Below the pieces are notes generated by a model. The model was not told where the DNA came from and made no database searches. It saw nothing but the letters and a program-made list of their open reading frames with translations. This document shows, one piece after another, positions 25,779 to 34,365 of a stretch of DNA of 47,483 nucleotides. Each line of letters opens with the position of its first letter. Within the stretch, counting starts at the first letter, position 1. The position numbers and the translations under genes were made by a program. Source of the stretch: an uncultured Duncaniella sp. (GTDB taxonomy: Bacteria > Bacteroidota > Bacteroidia > Bacteroidales > Muribaculaceae); assembly GCA_910587165.1 (NCBI GenBank), contig CAJUKP010000018.1:1-47483 (forward strand), given 5' to 3'.

Positions 25779-27383
25779 CTACTTCCGGGGCTCAAACCGC
25801 AGATGGGTGAGGGTGCAAACCGACTTACCGGCCTCCGGAGAGTCAAACACCAGATAGAGAGGATGTTTACCCTTCAATTTCTTCACAGCGCTCACATCGG
25901 CACGTACCGGAGTGCCAGTGAACGGCTGACCGGGCGCCACCCCGAAACGGCCCACCGGAACGGGCGAACCCTTCCATGGCGCGGAAGTATAGACAGTGAT
26001 GGTGCCGCCGGCCTCGCCGGGGAAAATATCGAGCACAAGGTCAACGGGGCCGTCCACACCGGCGAGACGGTCGAAGTTGTAATACTTGTAGCCCACGGTC
26101 GAGCCTTTCACGTTGTTGATCACAGGATTGACGTTGATGGGGTCGCCGTAAGGATCGGCCACGCGGTGGTCACGGTGGGACACGGGCTGGATGTACGAGC
26201 CGGAATAGTGCATTCCGGGATACGCCTGATAGGAAGGTGTCGGACCTGTGAAGTGCGAAGCTATGGCGGCGGGATAGCGGCGCAAGGGGTCGAGCCCGTC
26301 AGTCTCGAAACCCTCGGAAGTATATTCACCCTCGCTGATCGACACCTTTCCTCCGGGGCCAGGCTCGACGCTCACCTCCACGGGTGCCACCATGGCCTGA
26401 CGGCTATACTCGTCAAGCCCTGTCTGGCGGTGGAAGAACACCCACCACTTTCCGTTTATCTCGAGTATGCTTCCGTGGGTGTTGCCCGACGGGGTTGCGG
26501 TGGCTATCGGGTTGCCTGCGGCATCGGTGTCGCGCCCGCGGGCGTCGATGATGGTGCCTCCGTAGGTGAATGGACCGAGAGGATTGTCGCTGTAAGCGTA
26601 TGCCAGCGTGTAGTTGGTCGGCGGCATACCGAAATCGCCGTCCTTGGTCCAGCGGCTGTAGATGAGCACATACTTGTCCTTGATCTTGCGCATCGACGAG
26701 GCTTCGTAAAAGCGGTATGTATCATCCTCATTTCTGCCGGGGATGAGGTTGACTATCTCTGTGCCGGGTTTCACGGTGGCCATAGTGGCGGGATCAAGCT
26801 CGGCGCCATACGACTTGTCGAACCCCCAGTAGCCATAGACGCGGCCATCGTCGTCGACAAACACTGCAGGATCAAAGCCGAGCACACCCACGGTCTCGCC
26901 GGGAGCGTCAGGGTTCCAGTTTATCACCTCGAACGGGCCGTCGGGACGCTCCGATCTTGCCACCATGCCGTTGCGGCCTCCGGCCTGGTTGTTGGGATAG
27001 AGATAATACTCCTTGCGTCCGTCAGGGAGAGTCCTCACAGCCACATCCGGGGCATAGAGCACGTCACCGCTCCCGTCGGGGTGGAGCAGATTGCCGGCGG
27101 CATCGGTTCTCACCTCGAATATCACACCGTCATACCGCCAATTGTCGAGCGAGTCGGGATCAGCCGACCACACCACCTGATCCGTGCCGCAATACATGGT
27201 CTTGAGCATATCGTGAGATCCGTAGACATACACTCTTTTATGCCCCGGTCGGTCGGGATCATCGAAAAGATAAGGCTCGCCGTCAGGTATATGCTCCCAC
27301 AAGGGCAGATAGGGGTTGGCGGCAGAAAGGGTTATGACAGCCCCGAGCGCTATGGCCGAGGCCGCTGTGCGGATAGTTTTCAT
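25779..27383 (-). CDS. GH43 glycoside hydrolase with C-terminal CBM6-like domain
   Basis: A 534-residue exported enzyme with a signal peptide (ALGAVITLSAA, residues 12-22). The five-bladed GH43 fold shows PYLFDDPDRPGHKRVYVYGSHD (general-base Asp region near residue 40), VLYAPDVAV (pKa-tuning Asp), FDPAVFVDDDGRVYGYWG, and FYEASSMRK (general-acid Glu). The last ~130 residues (YKYYNFD, VDLVLDIFPGEAGGTITVYT) look like a CBM6-type carbohydrate-binding module. GH43 enzymes remove arabinose, xylose or galactose from plant glycans. There is no SusC/D pair nearby, so it is not in a classical polysaccharide locus. ATG 27383 is chosen because it begins the signal peptide. Confidence 0.88.
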   Translation of the reverse strand: MKTIRTAASAIALGAVITLSAANPYLPLWEHIPDGEPYLFDDPDRPGHKRVYVYGSHDMLKTMYCGTDQVVWSADPDSLDNWRYDGVIFEVRTDAAGNLLHPDGSGDVLYAPDVAVRTLPDGRKEYYLYPNNQAGGRNGMVARSERPDGPFEVINWNPDAPGETVGVLGFDPAVFVDDDGRVYGYWGFDKSYGAELDPATMATVKPGTEIVNLIPGRNEDDTYRFYEASSMRKIKDKYVLIYSRWTKDGDFGMPPTNYTLAYAYSDNPLGPFTYGGTIIDARGRDTDAAGNPIATATPSGNTHGSILEINGKWWVFFHRQTGLDEYSRQAMVAPVEVSVEPGPGGKVSISEGEYTSEGFETDGLDPLRRYPAAIASHFTGPTPSYQAYPGMHYSGSYIQPVSHRDHRVADPYGDPINVNPVINNVKGSTVGYKYYNFDRLAGVDGPVDLVLDIFPGEAGGTITVYTSAPWKGSPVPVGRFGVAPGQPFTGTPVRADVSAVKKLKGKHPLYLVFDSPEAGKSVCTLTHLRFEPRK

Positions 27384-27415
27384 GTGACGATGGTTTGGTT
27401 TTTTATGTCGTTCCG

Positions 27416-27423
27416 CAAAGATA
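27416..27423 (-). promoter_or_regulatory. -7 element of GH43 promoter
   Basis: TATCTTTG on the minus strand, 33 bp upstream of the start codon. This rules out starts further upstream. Confidence 0.6.
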
Positions 27424-27537
27424 GTCAAATCCACGGGATAAAAATCAGTATCAGCCGGACAGAATTTGCAAATATTTGTTAATGTCAATGTGCAGGTTTT
27501 GATGAAATGTTAACAGATTCCAAATTTCACATCATCT

Positions 27538-27572
27538 TTTGACACCCGCCCCGAAAAAATGCCCTAACTTTG
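27538..27572 (+). promoter_or_regulatory. Promoter of acyl-CoA ligase and asd
   Basis: TAACTTTG (27565-27572) followed by GCACC, 26 bp before ATG 27599. TTTG at 27538-27541 lies at a somewhat long distance (23 bp spacer). Confidence 0.65.
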
Positions 27573-27598
27573 CACCGCAAACAAATCAAACTCATCTT

Positions 27599-29407
27599 AT
27601 GATAGACAATATCCTCACTCTCCTGCCGGCCCGGCACGCACAGGAACGTCCCGATGCACCGGCCCTTGCCGCGCAGGACGAAAGGAACAAGTGGTATGAC
27701 ATCTCGTGGAGAGATTTCAGCCACATGGTGGACACCGCCGCCAAAGCTCTCGCCTTCCTCGGCGTCGAGCCCGGCCATTGCGTGGCCACATTCTCGGCCA
27801 ACCGTCCCGAAAACCTTGTGACCGACTTCGCCTGCTACCGCAACCGCGCGGTCTCGGTCTCCATCTACGCCACCTCCTCGCCCGAGCAGGTGGAATATAT
27901 CGTGTGCGATGCCTCATGCGCCATCCTTTTCGCAGGCAATTCCACCCAATACCACTTCGCCCGCGAGGTCCAGCGCCGCTGTCCGGTGCTGAAACGCATC
28001 GTGGTGATCAAACCCATAGCTCTTGACCCCGACGACGAGACCTCGATGCTCTGGAGCGATTTCATGAAGCTGGGCGAGACCGCCCCCGCCGAAACGGCTG
28101 ACACCGTGGAGAGACGCACCTCCGAGGCCGTCCCCTCCGATCTCGCCACCCTTGTCTATACCTCCGGAACCACCGGCGAGCCCAAAGGGGCAATGCTCAC
28201 CCATTCCAACTACGACTATGCGCTCGATGCCCACAAGGTGCGTCTGACCACTCTCTCGACCGACGACGTATCCATGGCCTTCCTGCCGCTGAGCCACATA
28301 TTCGAGAAAGGATTCACATACGTCTGTCTGATGAACGGCATCAAAGTAGCGGTCAACCGTGACCCACGCGCCATCCAGGACACGATCAAGGAGGTGCGCC
28401 CCACCTGTATGTGCGCCGTCCCCCGCTTCTGGGAGAAGGTCTACACGGCTGTGAATGAGAAGATAGCCTCGATGAACGCAGTCTCACGGGCCATGGTCAA
28501 TCTTGCACTCAAGGCGGGACGCAAGCGCAACATCGAATATGTGCGCCGCGGTCTCAAGCCACCGTTCTGGCTCGAGAGCGCCTACAGTTTCTTCGACCGC
28601 CGCATCTTCGCTCAGCTCCGCGCCGCCATAGGCATCGACCGCCCCAACATCTTCCCCACAGCCGGAGCGCCGGTATCGGCTTCGATCGTGGAGTTTTTCC
28701 ACTCCTGCGGACTGAACATAATGGTGGGCTACGGACTGTCGGAGACCACCGCCACGGTGACCTGCTTCCCCGAGCGCGACTACACCATCGGTTCTGTCGG
28801 CACACCGATACCCTACGTCAACCTCAAGATCGGTCCCGACTCCGAGGTGCTTGTCAAGTCACCCATGGTGATGACCGGCTATTACAACAAGCCCGAGGCC
28901 ACCGAGGCGGCCTTCTATGAAGGCGGATGGTTCCGCACCGGCGATGCCGGCTATATCGACAGCAACGGCGCTCTCTTCCTCACCGACCGCATCAAGGATC
29001 TCTTCAAGACTTCCAACGGCAAATACATAGCCCCGCAAAGTATCGAGACACGCCTCGGCACCGACAAATTCATTGAGCAGGTGGCCGTCATAGGCGACTC
29101 GCGCAAATTTGTCTCGGCCCTCATCGTCCCCGACTATGAAATGATCAAGAAATGGGCCGCCGAGAACCGCGTGGAATATACATCCCTGACCGATCTTCTC
29201 GCCGACACCCGCGTAAACCGCATGATCGAGAGCCGCATCGAGGCTCTCGAGAAAGGGCTGGCCCCCTACGAGAAGATCAAACGCTTCACCCTGCTTCCCA
29301 AGGAGTTCACCATGGAGTCGGGCGAGCTAACCAACACACTCAAGATCAAGCGCCGCGTAATCAGCGAACGTTACAAGGACTTGATCGACAAGATGTACAT
29401 CTCCTAA
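27599..29407 (+). CDS. Long-chain fatty-acid-CoA ligase
   Basis: A 602-residue member of the ANL (AMP-dependent synthetase) family. The ATP-binding P-loop YTSGTTGEPKGAMLTH is near residues 183-198, VGYGLSETTATVTC near 375, GWFRTGDAGYID near 440, and the C-terminal catalytic Lys region TNTLKIKRR near 580. The layout is that of bacterial long-chain (FAA1/FadD15-like) ligases with no transmembrane segment. It forms acyl-CoA from fatty acid, ATP and CoA. The asd gene begins 21 bp later, so the two are probably cotranscribed although their pathways are unrelated. Confidence 0.9.
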   Translation: MIDNILTLLPARHAQERPDAPALAAQDERNKWYDISWRDFSHMVDTAAKALAFLGVEPGHCVATFSANRPENLVTDFACYRNRAVSVSIYATSSPEQVEYIVCDASCAILFAGNSTQYHFAREVQRRCPVLKRIVVIKPIALDPDDETSMLWSDFMKLGETAPAETADTVERRTSEAVPSDLATLVYTSGTTGEPKGAMLTHSNYDYALDAHKVRLTTLSTDDVSMAFLPLSHIFEKGFTYVCLMNGIKVAVNRDPRAIQDTIKEVRPTCMCAVPRFWEKVYTAVNEKIASMNAVSRAMVNLALKAGRKRNIEYVRRGLKPPFWLESAYSFFDRRIFAQLRAAIGIDRPNIFPTAGAPVSASIVEFFHSCGLNIMVGYGLSETTATVTCFPERDYTIGSVGTPIPYVNLKIGPDSEVLVKSPMVMTGYYNKPEATEAAFYEGGWFRTGDAGYIDSNGALFLTDRIKDLFKTSNGKYIAPQSIETRLGTDKFIEQVAVIGDSRKFVSALIVPDYEMIKKWAAENRVEYTSLTDLLADTRVNRMIESRIEALEKGLAPYEKIKRFTLLPKEFTMESGELTNTLKIKRRVISERYKDLIDKMYIS

Positions 29408-29428
29408 CCATATAACCCCACATATATA

Positions 29429-30442
29429 ATGAAAGTAGCGATTGTAGGCGCCAGTGGCGCCGTCGGACAGGAATTTCTCCGTGTCCTCGACGAGCAGAAT
29501 TTCCCCATCGACGAGCTCCTCCTCTTCGGGTCGGAGCGCTCGGCGGGACGTGTCTATAACTACCGCGGCAAGGATGTGACCGTCCGTCTCCTCCGCGACG
29601 AACCTGACGATTTCAAAGGTGTTGACTTCGTGTTTGCTTCGGCCGGAGCATCCGTATCGAAGAAATATGCCGACGTGATCACCCGCCACGGTGCCATAAT
29701 GATTGACAACTCCAGCGCCTTCCGCATGGATGCCGATGTGCCCCTCGTGGTGCCCGAGGTCAACGGAGAGGATGCCTTTGACACTCCCCGCAACATCATC
29801 GCCAACCCCAACTGCACCACAATCATCATGGTGGTGGCGCTCAAACCCATCAACGACATCTCCCCCATAAAGCGTGTCCACGTGGCCACATACCAGGCCG
29901 CGTCAGGCGCCGGACAGAGCGGAATGGACGAACTCGTCAAGCAGACAGCCGAACTCGTGGAGGGCAAGGACGCCACTGTCGAGAAATTCGCCTACCAGCT
30001 TGCATATAACCTCATCCCCCACATCGACGTCTTCACCGACAACGACTATACCAAGGAGGAGATGAAGATGTTCAATGAGACACGCAAGATCATGCACGCC
30101 CCCGAGATGAGCGTGAGTGCGACCTGCGTTCGTGTCCCCGTCGTGCGCGCCCACAGCGAGGCCGTATGGGTGGAGACCGAGGAACCCATCGCCGTCTCCA
30201 AGGTCCGCGAGACTTTTGAGAAAGCCGAGGGCCTGGTGGTGGTCGACACTCCGGCCGACAAGAAATATCCCATGCCGCTCGATGCAGCAGGTCAGGATCC
30301 CGTATATGTGGGCCGTCTGCGTGCAGACCTCGCCAATCCCAACGGACTCACTTTCTGGCTCGTGGGCGACCAGATCAAGAAAGGCGCCGCCCTCAATGCC
30401 GTGCAGATCGCACAGTACATGATAGCACATCCCAGAAAATAA
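29429..30442 (+). CDS. asd: Aspartate-semialdehyde dehydrogenase
   Basis: A 337-residue protein with an NADP-binding start (MKVAIVGASGAVGQEFLRVL), the catalytic Cys129 in ANPNCTTI, QAASGAGQSGMDEL, and the substrate-binding RVPVVRAHSEAV. It reduces aspartyl phosphate to aspartate semialdehyde, the branch point to lysine, threonine, methionine and diaminopimelate. Length is normal. It lies downstream of the acyl-CoA ligase gene and is followed directly by inverted-repeat element E. Confidence 0.95.
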   Translation: MKVAIVGASGAVGQEFLRVLDEQNFPIDELLLFGSERSAGRVYNYRGKDVTVRLLRDEPDDFKGVDFVFASAGASVSKKYADVITRHGAIMIDNSSAFRMDADVPLVVPEVNGEDAFDTPRNIIANPNCTTIIMVVALKPINDISPIKRVHVATYQAASGAGQSGMDELVKQTAELVEGKDATVEKFAYQLAYNLIPHIDVFTDNDYTKEEMKMFNETRKIMHAPEMSVSATCVRVPVVRAHSEAVWVETEEPIAVSKVRETFEKAEGLVVVDTPADKKYPMPLDAAGQDPVYVGRLRADLANPNGLTFWLVGDQIKKGAALNAVQIAQYMIAHPRK

Positions 30443-30447
30443 TATCG

Positions 30448-30622
30448 AGTTACCGATCAGGAAAATAGTTACCGATCAGGACAAGGATACAAAAGACCAA
30501 AAGGTCAAAAGAAACAAAATATTTTTTAGTCAGATTGATCAAGCAGATAATATCTGACAAAAAATAAAAATATGTTTCTTTTGACCTTTTGGTCTTTTGT
30601 ATCCTTGTCCTGATCGGTAACT
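30448..30622. repeat. Long inverted-repeat element, copy E
   Basis: Arms 30467-30516 and 30573-30622 pair perfectly over 50 bp. The terminus AGTTACCGATCAGGA is present twice on the left (at about 30449 and 30467) and once on the right. The inner stem TCAGAT/ATCTGA and the T- and A-tracts follow the family pattern. The element starts 5 bp after the asd stop codon. Confidence 0.93.
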
Positions 30623-30637
30623 TTTTTCGGGTCAGAA

Positions 30638-30796
30638 AAAGTTATCAACATCAATGTTAATAACTTTGCCGGAAGTTATTAACTTTTTTACAAGCATCAT
30701 TCAATTCATAATCAATCTAATAACTACACAACCCACCGATATTGTCAACAGGACCGGAATAGTTATCAACATAGTTTTCCACAAAATTGTTAATAA
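30638..30796. other. Cluster of DnaA-box-like 9-mers in AT-rich DNA
   Basis: Seven 9-mers near the DnaA-box form TTWTNCACA or its TTATNAACA variant: TTATCAACA (30642, 30763), TTATTAACA on the minus strand (30655-30663, 30788-30796), TTATTAACT (30676), TTGTCAACA (30742) and TTTTCCACA (30775). Two of them form a 14 bp inverted repeat (30638-30651 with 30654-30667). The region is AT-rich and has no gene. It could be a replication origin or a DnaA-binding regulatory cluster; no dnaA gene lies in the window. Confidence 0.45.
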
Positions 30797-30813
30797 ATTT
30801 CCCGTTCCAAAAT

Positions 30814-30844
30814 TTTGCAGTTCAAAATAAAATGCCTACCTTTG
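30814..30844 (+). promoter_or_regulatory. Promoter of tRNA-Met
   Basis: TTTG (30814-30817), a 19 bp spacer and TACCTTTG (30837-30844), 16 bp before the tRNA. Confidence 0.85.
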
Positions 30845-30860
30845 CAGCGCAAAACGATAT

Positions 30861-30934
30861 GGCGAGATAGCTCAGTTGGTTAGAGCGTCGGATTCATAAC
30901 CCGGAGGTCCCGAGTTCAATTCTCGGTCTCGCTA
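30861..30934 (+). tRNA. tRNA-Met (CAT), elongator-type
   Basis: GGCGAGA (30861-30867) pairs with TCTCGCT (30927-30933), ending in a G-T pair. The anticodon loop TTCATAA gives anticodon CAT at 30895-30897. The anticodon stem TCGGA/CCCGG has an A-C pair next to the loop. The T-arm is CCGAG/CTCGG around TTCAATT. It lacks the three G-C pairs of initiators. A TilS-modified tRNA-Ile(CAT) is an alternative that cannot be excluded by reading alone. CCA is not encoded. Confidence 0.9.
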
Positions 30935-30937
30935 CAG

Positions 30938-30976
30938 AAAACCGGAAAGATTCAAAATTGAGTCTTTCCGGTTTTT
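30938..30976 (+). terminator. Terminator of tRNA-Met
   Basis: Perfect stem ACCGGAAAGA (30941-30950) with TCTTTCCGGT (30963-30972), flanked by A and T runs. Confidence 0.9.
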
Positions 30977-30988
30977 CGTTGTTGACAA

Positions 30989-31190
30989 TTACCGATCAGG
31001 ACATAATTACCGATCAGGACAAGGGTACAAAAGAACAAAAGGACAAAAGAAACAAAAAATTTTTTTAGTATTCAGATTGATCATCATACTGATTAGATCT
31101 GAACAAAAAAAATAAAAAAAATCTGTTTCTTTTGTCCTTTTGTTCTTTTGTACCCTTGTCCTGATCGGTAACTTTTGTCCTGATCGGTAA
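30989..31190. repeat. Long inverted-repeat element, copy F
   Basis: Inner arms 31007-31054 and 31124-31171 pair perfectly over 48 bp. Both outer ends carry an extra copy of the terminus TTACCGATCAGGACA, 30989-31003 pairing with 31176-31190 over 15 bp, so the end module is duplicated symmetrically. It lies between the convergent tRNA-Met and argH genes. Confidence 0.93.
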
Positions 31191-31204
31191 CCTTGTACGG
31201 TGGA

Positions 31205-32500
31205 CTAACTTTGGAAGGCGTCGGCTATGTCGTGGAATTTCTTTGAGATACGGTCGTTGGCGGGATTGGAGATTGAGCCCAGATGGGTGTGTTTCACCTC
31301 CCTCACGGGACGGTATGTGCCGTCCTGCACCTCGAGACCGACTTTTTTGTACGCCTCGCGGAAGGGCATACCTGCGAGCACGAGACGGTTGACCTCCTCA
31401 ACGGTAAAAAGATAGTCATACCGTGGATCCTCGACAATGTCGGTGCGCACTTTCATCTGCGGAAGCATGAATGTGGCCATGTCAAGACATTCGATAATCT
31501 CGCCGACGGCAGGGAATATTATATCCTTGAGGAGCTGGAGATCGCGGTTGTAACCGAGGGGTAGATTGGCAGTCAGTAGCGCAATCTCGTTGGAGATCGA
31601 CTGAAGCCTGTTGCATTTTCCGCGCATTATCTCGAAAACGTCGGGATTCTTCTTGTGCGGCATGATGGACGAGCCTGTGGTGAGCTCGTCGGGGAATGTG
31701 ACGAACCCGAAATTCTGACACATCCACATACACACATCCATAGCCAGACGTCCGAGGGTGGAAGCTATGGAGGCTATGGCCTGTGACGCGGCACGCTCGG
31801 TCTTGCCGCGCGACATCTGCGCGGCCACCACATTATAATGGAGGTCGGCGAATCCGAGCAACCGTGTCGTCATCTCACGGTCGAGAGGAAAGGATGATCC
31901 GTAGCCTGCCGCCGAGCCCAACGGATTCTGGTTGGCTATGTTGTAGGCCGCGAGCAGCATCTGCATATCATCGGCAAGACTTTCGGCGTATGCGCCGAAC
32001 CACAGGCCGAACGAAGACGGCATGGCCACCTGAAGGTGGGTATAGCCGGGCATAAGTATGTCGCGGTGCTGTTCGCTGAGGTTGATGAGGGTGTCGAACA
32101 GACGTGTGGTGGCCGAGGCTATGTCGCGGAGCTTGTCGCGCATGAAGAGTTTGAGGTCAACGAGCACCTGGTCATTGCGCGAACGTCCGGAGTGGATTTT
32201 CTTACCAACATCGCCCAGCTTGGCTGTGAGCATGAATTCCACCTGGGAGTGGACATCCTCCACACCGGGGTCGATGGTGAATTCGCCGCGTTCAATCACT
32301 TCGGCAATCTCTCCGAGGGCACCGAGCAGAAGCTCAAGTTCACCGGAGGTGAGCAGTCCGATGCTCTCGAGCATACGTATATGGGCCATGGAGCCTTCCA
32401 CATCGTAGCGTGCGAGCTGCAGGTCGAGCTCACGGTCGTGTCCGACCGTGAAATTTTCTATCATTTTGTCGGGCTCTGAGCCCTTGCTCCAGAGTTTCAT
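31205..32500 (-). CDS. argH: Argininosuccinate lyase
   Basis: A 431-residue fumarase-superfamily protein with the signature TGSSIMPHKKNPDVFE near residue 280 (catalytic Ser in the SS pair) and the catalytic His in PGYTHLQVAMP near 155. It splits argininosuccinate into arginine and fumarate, the last step of the pathway. Its start codon overlaps the argE stop by 4 bp (ATGA), showing translational coupling. It is last in the arginine operon; repeat element F lies 14 bp after the stop codon. Confidence 0.95.
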   Translation of the reverse strand: MKLWSKGSEPDKMIENFTVGHDRELDLQLARYDVEGSMAHIRMLESIGLLTSGELELLLGALGEIAEVIERGEFTIDPGVEDVHSQVEFMLTAKLGDVGKKIHSGRSRNDQVLVDLKLFMRDKLRDIASATTRLFDTLINLSEQHRDILMPGYTHLQVAMPSSFGLWFGAYAESLADDMQMLLAAYNIANQNPLGSAAGYGSSFPLDREMTTRLLGFADLHYNVVAAQMSRGKTERAASQAIASIASTLGRLAMDVCMWMCQNFGFVTFPDELTTGSSIMPHKKNPDVFEIMRGKCNRLQSISNEIALLTANLPLGYNRDLQLLKDIIFPAVGEIIECLDMATFMLPQMKVRTDIVEDPRYDYLFTVEEVNRLVLAGMPFREAYKKVGLEVQDGTYRPVREVKHTHLGSISNPANDRISKKFHDIADAFQS

Positions 32501-33588
32501 AGTTTGGAGGGATTAAGAGTTTGTAGTGATTCGATGATGAGTCTGTATTTCTCCACAGCGTCCTCTATCTCGGAGATCAGTATGTATTCGTCAGCACTGT
32601 GGGAGCGGGATGATTGTCCGGGGCCTATCTTGAGCGAAGGGATATCATGCATGAACGACATATCGCTCGTGGTGGGAGAGACGAACGGCTCGCCGCAGAT
32701 GGATGAAGCCGAGCGCACCAGCGGGTGCGTGGCGGGAATCACTGATGCCCGCACACGGGTGGAGCGTGGGGTGACGGTGGTATGTGGACTCATGAGCGCC
32801 CGCACCATCTCCACAGTCTGTTCGTTTGTGTAGGCATCGGTGGTACGTATGTCGGTCACCCATTTGCATTTGTCGGGGATGGCGTTGTGCTGCCATCCGG
32901 CCTCGATCTGGGTGACATTGATCCCTATCGGCCCGAGAACTTCGGAGACCGACGGAGGAGCGAAGCTTCTGATGCGTTCGATGTCAGTCATGGCACGGTA
33001 GATGGCATTGACCCCTTCGCCGCGGGCCGCGTGTCCGGTGACGCCCGTTGTCAGGCAGTCAAGCACGACGAGTCCTCTTTCAGCCACAGCCGGAAGCATT
33101 CCCGTGGGCTCTCCGACGATAGCCATGTCGGGGCTTATCCCCTTCTCGTGCAGCCACGGCAGGAAAGCCCTCATGCCGTTCTCGCCTCCCACCTCCTCCT
33201 CGGCGGTGATGGCCAGGATGAGGTTTATCCCCGTGGCTGTTCCCCGCATTGCGAGGAATGTGGCCAGCAGCGCCACCACCGAGCCTCCGGCGTCGTTGCT
33301 CCCGAGCCCGAAGAGCCTGTCGCCATCCTCGATGACGGGTGAGTAGGGGTCGCGGGTATAGCTTGCAGCGGGGCGCACGGTGTCGTGGTGGGAGTTGAGC
33401 AGAAGTGTGGGGCGCGAGGGATCAAAGTCAGGAGTGATGGCCATGACATTGTTGCGTAACCGCTCCGGTCGCGCTCCGGCATCGTCGAGAAAACCGTATA
33501 GGAGCGCGGCGGTGCCATCCTCCTCCCGTGATCGTGAGGGGATGGCTATCATCTGTCTCAGCAGCTCTATGTGGGGTGGCAGATTCAT
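32497..33588 (-). CDS. argE: M20 deacylase ArgE, acetyl/succinyl-citrulline type
   Basis: A 363-residue zinc peptidase-family enzyme. Metal ligands appear in LLNSHHDTV (His), GSNDAGG (Asp), AITAEEEVGG (catalytic Glu and ligand Glu), VGEPTG (ligand region) and the C-terminal SRSHSADEY (His). With a carbamoyltransferase that acts on acylated ornithine (next gene but one), the substrate is expected to be N-acyl-citrulline, not acetylornithine; that is inference from pathway knowledge in Bacteroides. Both ends overlap neighbours by 4 bp (argB upstream, argH downstream). Confidence 0.88.
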   Translation of the reverse strand: MNLPPHIELLRQMIAIPSRSREEDGTAALLYGFLDDAGARPERLRNNVMAITPDFDPSRPTLLLNSHHDTVRPAASYTRDPYSPVIEDGDRLFGLGSNDAGGSVVALLATFLAMRGTATGINLILAITAEEEVGGENGMRAFLPWLHEKGISPDMAIVGEPTGMLPAVAERGLVVLDCLTTGVTGHAARGEGVNAIYRAMTDIERIRSFAPPSVSEVLGPIGINVTQIEAGWQHNAIPDKCKWVTDIRTTDAYTNEQTVEMVRALMSPHTTVTPRSTRVRASVIPATHPLVRSASSICGEPFVSPTTSDMSFMHDIPSLKIGPGQSSRSHSADEYILISEIEDAVEKYRLIIESLQTLNPSKL

Positions 33589-34364
33589 TTTCTCAGCACG
33601 GTTCCAGTCGGGGAGGTGAGATTGTCGGCGTGTTTGATTATCACGCTGTCAACCCCCGCTTCGATGGCTCGGAATGAGTTGTCAAGTTTAGGTATCATAC
33701 CTTTGTTGACCACCCCGCGCTCACGCAGTCCGGCATATATCTCCGGGGTGATGAGGGGAATGAGTGAGTCGGGACGGTCTATGTCTTCCATCACACCGGG
33801 CTGTTCGAAGCAGTAGACAAGGTCGGTCGGGAGTATGTGTGAGGCTCCGATGGCCACGGATGATGCAATGGTGTCGGCGTTGCAGTTGAGCAGAGTTCCG
33901 GCCCCGTCGTGGGTTATGGCACAGAACACGGGGGTGTATCCCATGCCGAGCAGGCTCGCGAGGAACGGGACATTGACCCCCTCGGGAGAGATGTCGCCCA
34001 CGAAGCCGTAGTCCACCGGTTCGGCGGGACGGCGGGTGGCCTTGATGGAATTGCCGTCGGCCCCGCTCAGCCCGATGGCCTTGCAGCAGCCTTCGGACTG
34101 GAGCATCGAGACGATGCGTTTATTGACGAGTCCGGCATAGACCATTGTGACCACGTCGAGAGTCTCGCGCGATGTCACGCGTCGCCCGTCGATCATCGTG
34201 GTGGGAATCTCAAGTCTCCGGCTGAGGCGCGTCGCCTCCTTGCCGCCACCATGAACGAGGATCTTCGGCCCCGGCATGGAGGCGAAGGCCTTGATGAAAC
34301 GGCTGAGGGCTTCGGGGTTGTCGACAACATTGCCTCCGATCTTGACTACGGTGATACGTTCCAT
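33585..34364 (-). CDS. argB: N-acylglutamate kinase
   Basis: A 259-residue amino-acid-kinase-fold enzyme with VVKIGGNVVDN at the start (catalytic Lys8), VHGGGKEATRL near 37, LLNCNADTIASSVAIG near 167-182, and NKGMIPKLDN near 218. It phosphorylates N-acetyl- or N-succinyl-glutamate; the latter is likely here given the ArgF' type. It starts 1 bp after argF' ends and overlaps argE by 4 bp. Confidence 0.92.
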   Translation of the reverse strand: MERITVVKIGGNVVDNPEALSRFIKAFASMPGPKILVHGGGKEATRLSRRLEIPTTMIDGRRVTSRETLDVVTMVYAGLVNKRIVSMLQSEGCCKAIGLSGADGNSIKATRRPAEPVDYGFVGDISPEGVNVPFLASLLGMGYTPVFCAITHDGAGTLLNCNADTIASSVAIGASHILPTDLVYCFEQPGVMEDIDRPDSLIPLITPEIYAGLRERGVVNKGMIPKLDNSFRAIEAGVDSVIIKHADNLTSPTGTVLRK

Positions 34365-34365
34365 A

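Noticed and set aside
25620..27482. 620-residue open frame on the plus strand
   Set aside because: It is the antisense of the GH43 gene (and part of the glycogen synthase start); the minus-strand product has a signal peptide and clear catalytic motifs, whereas this frame has none.
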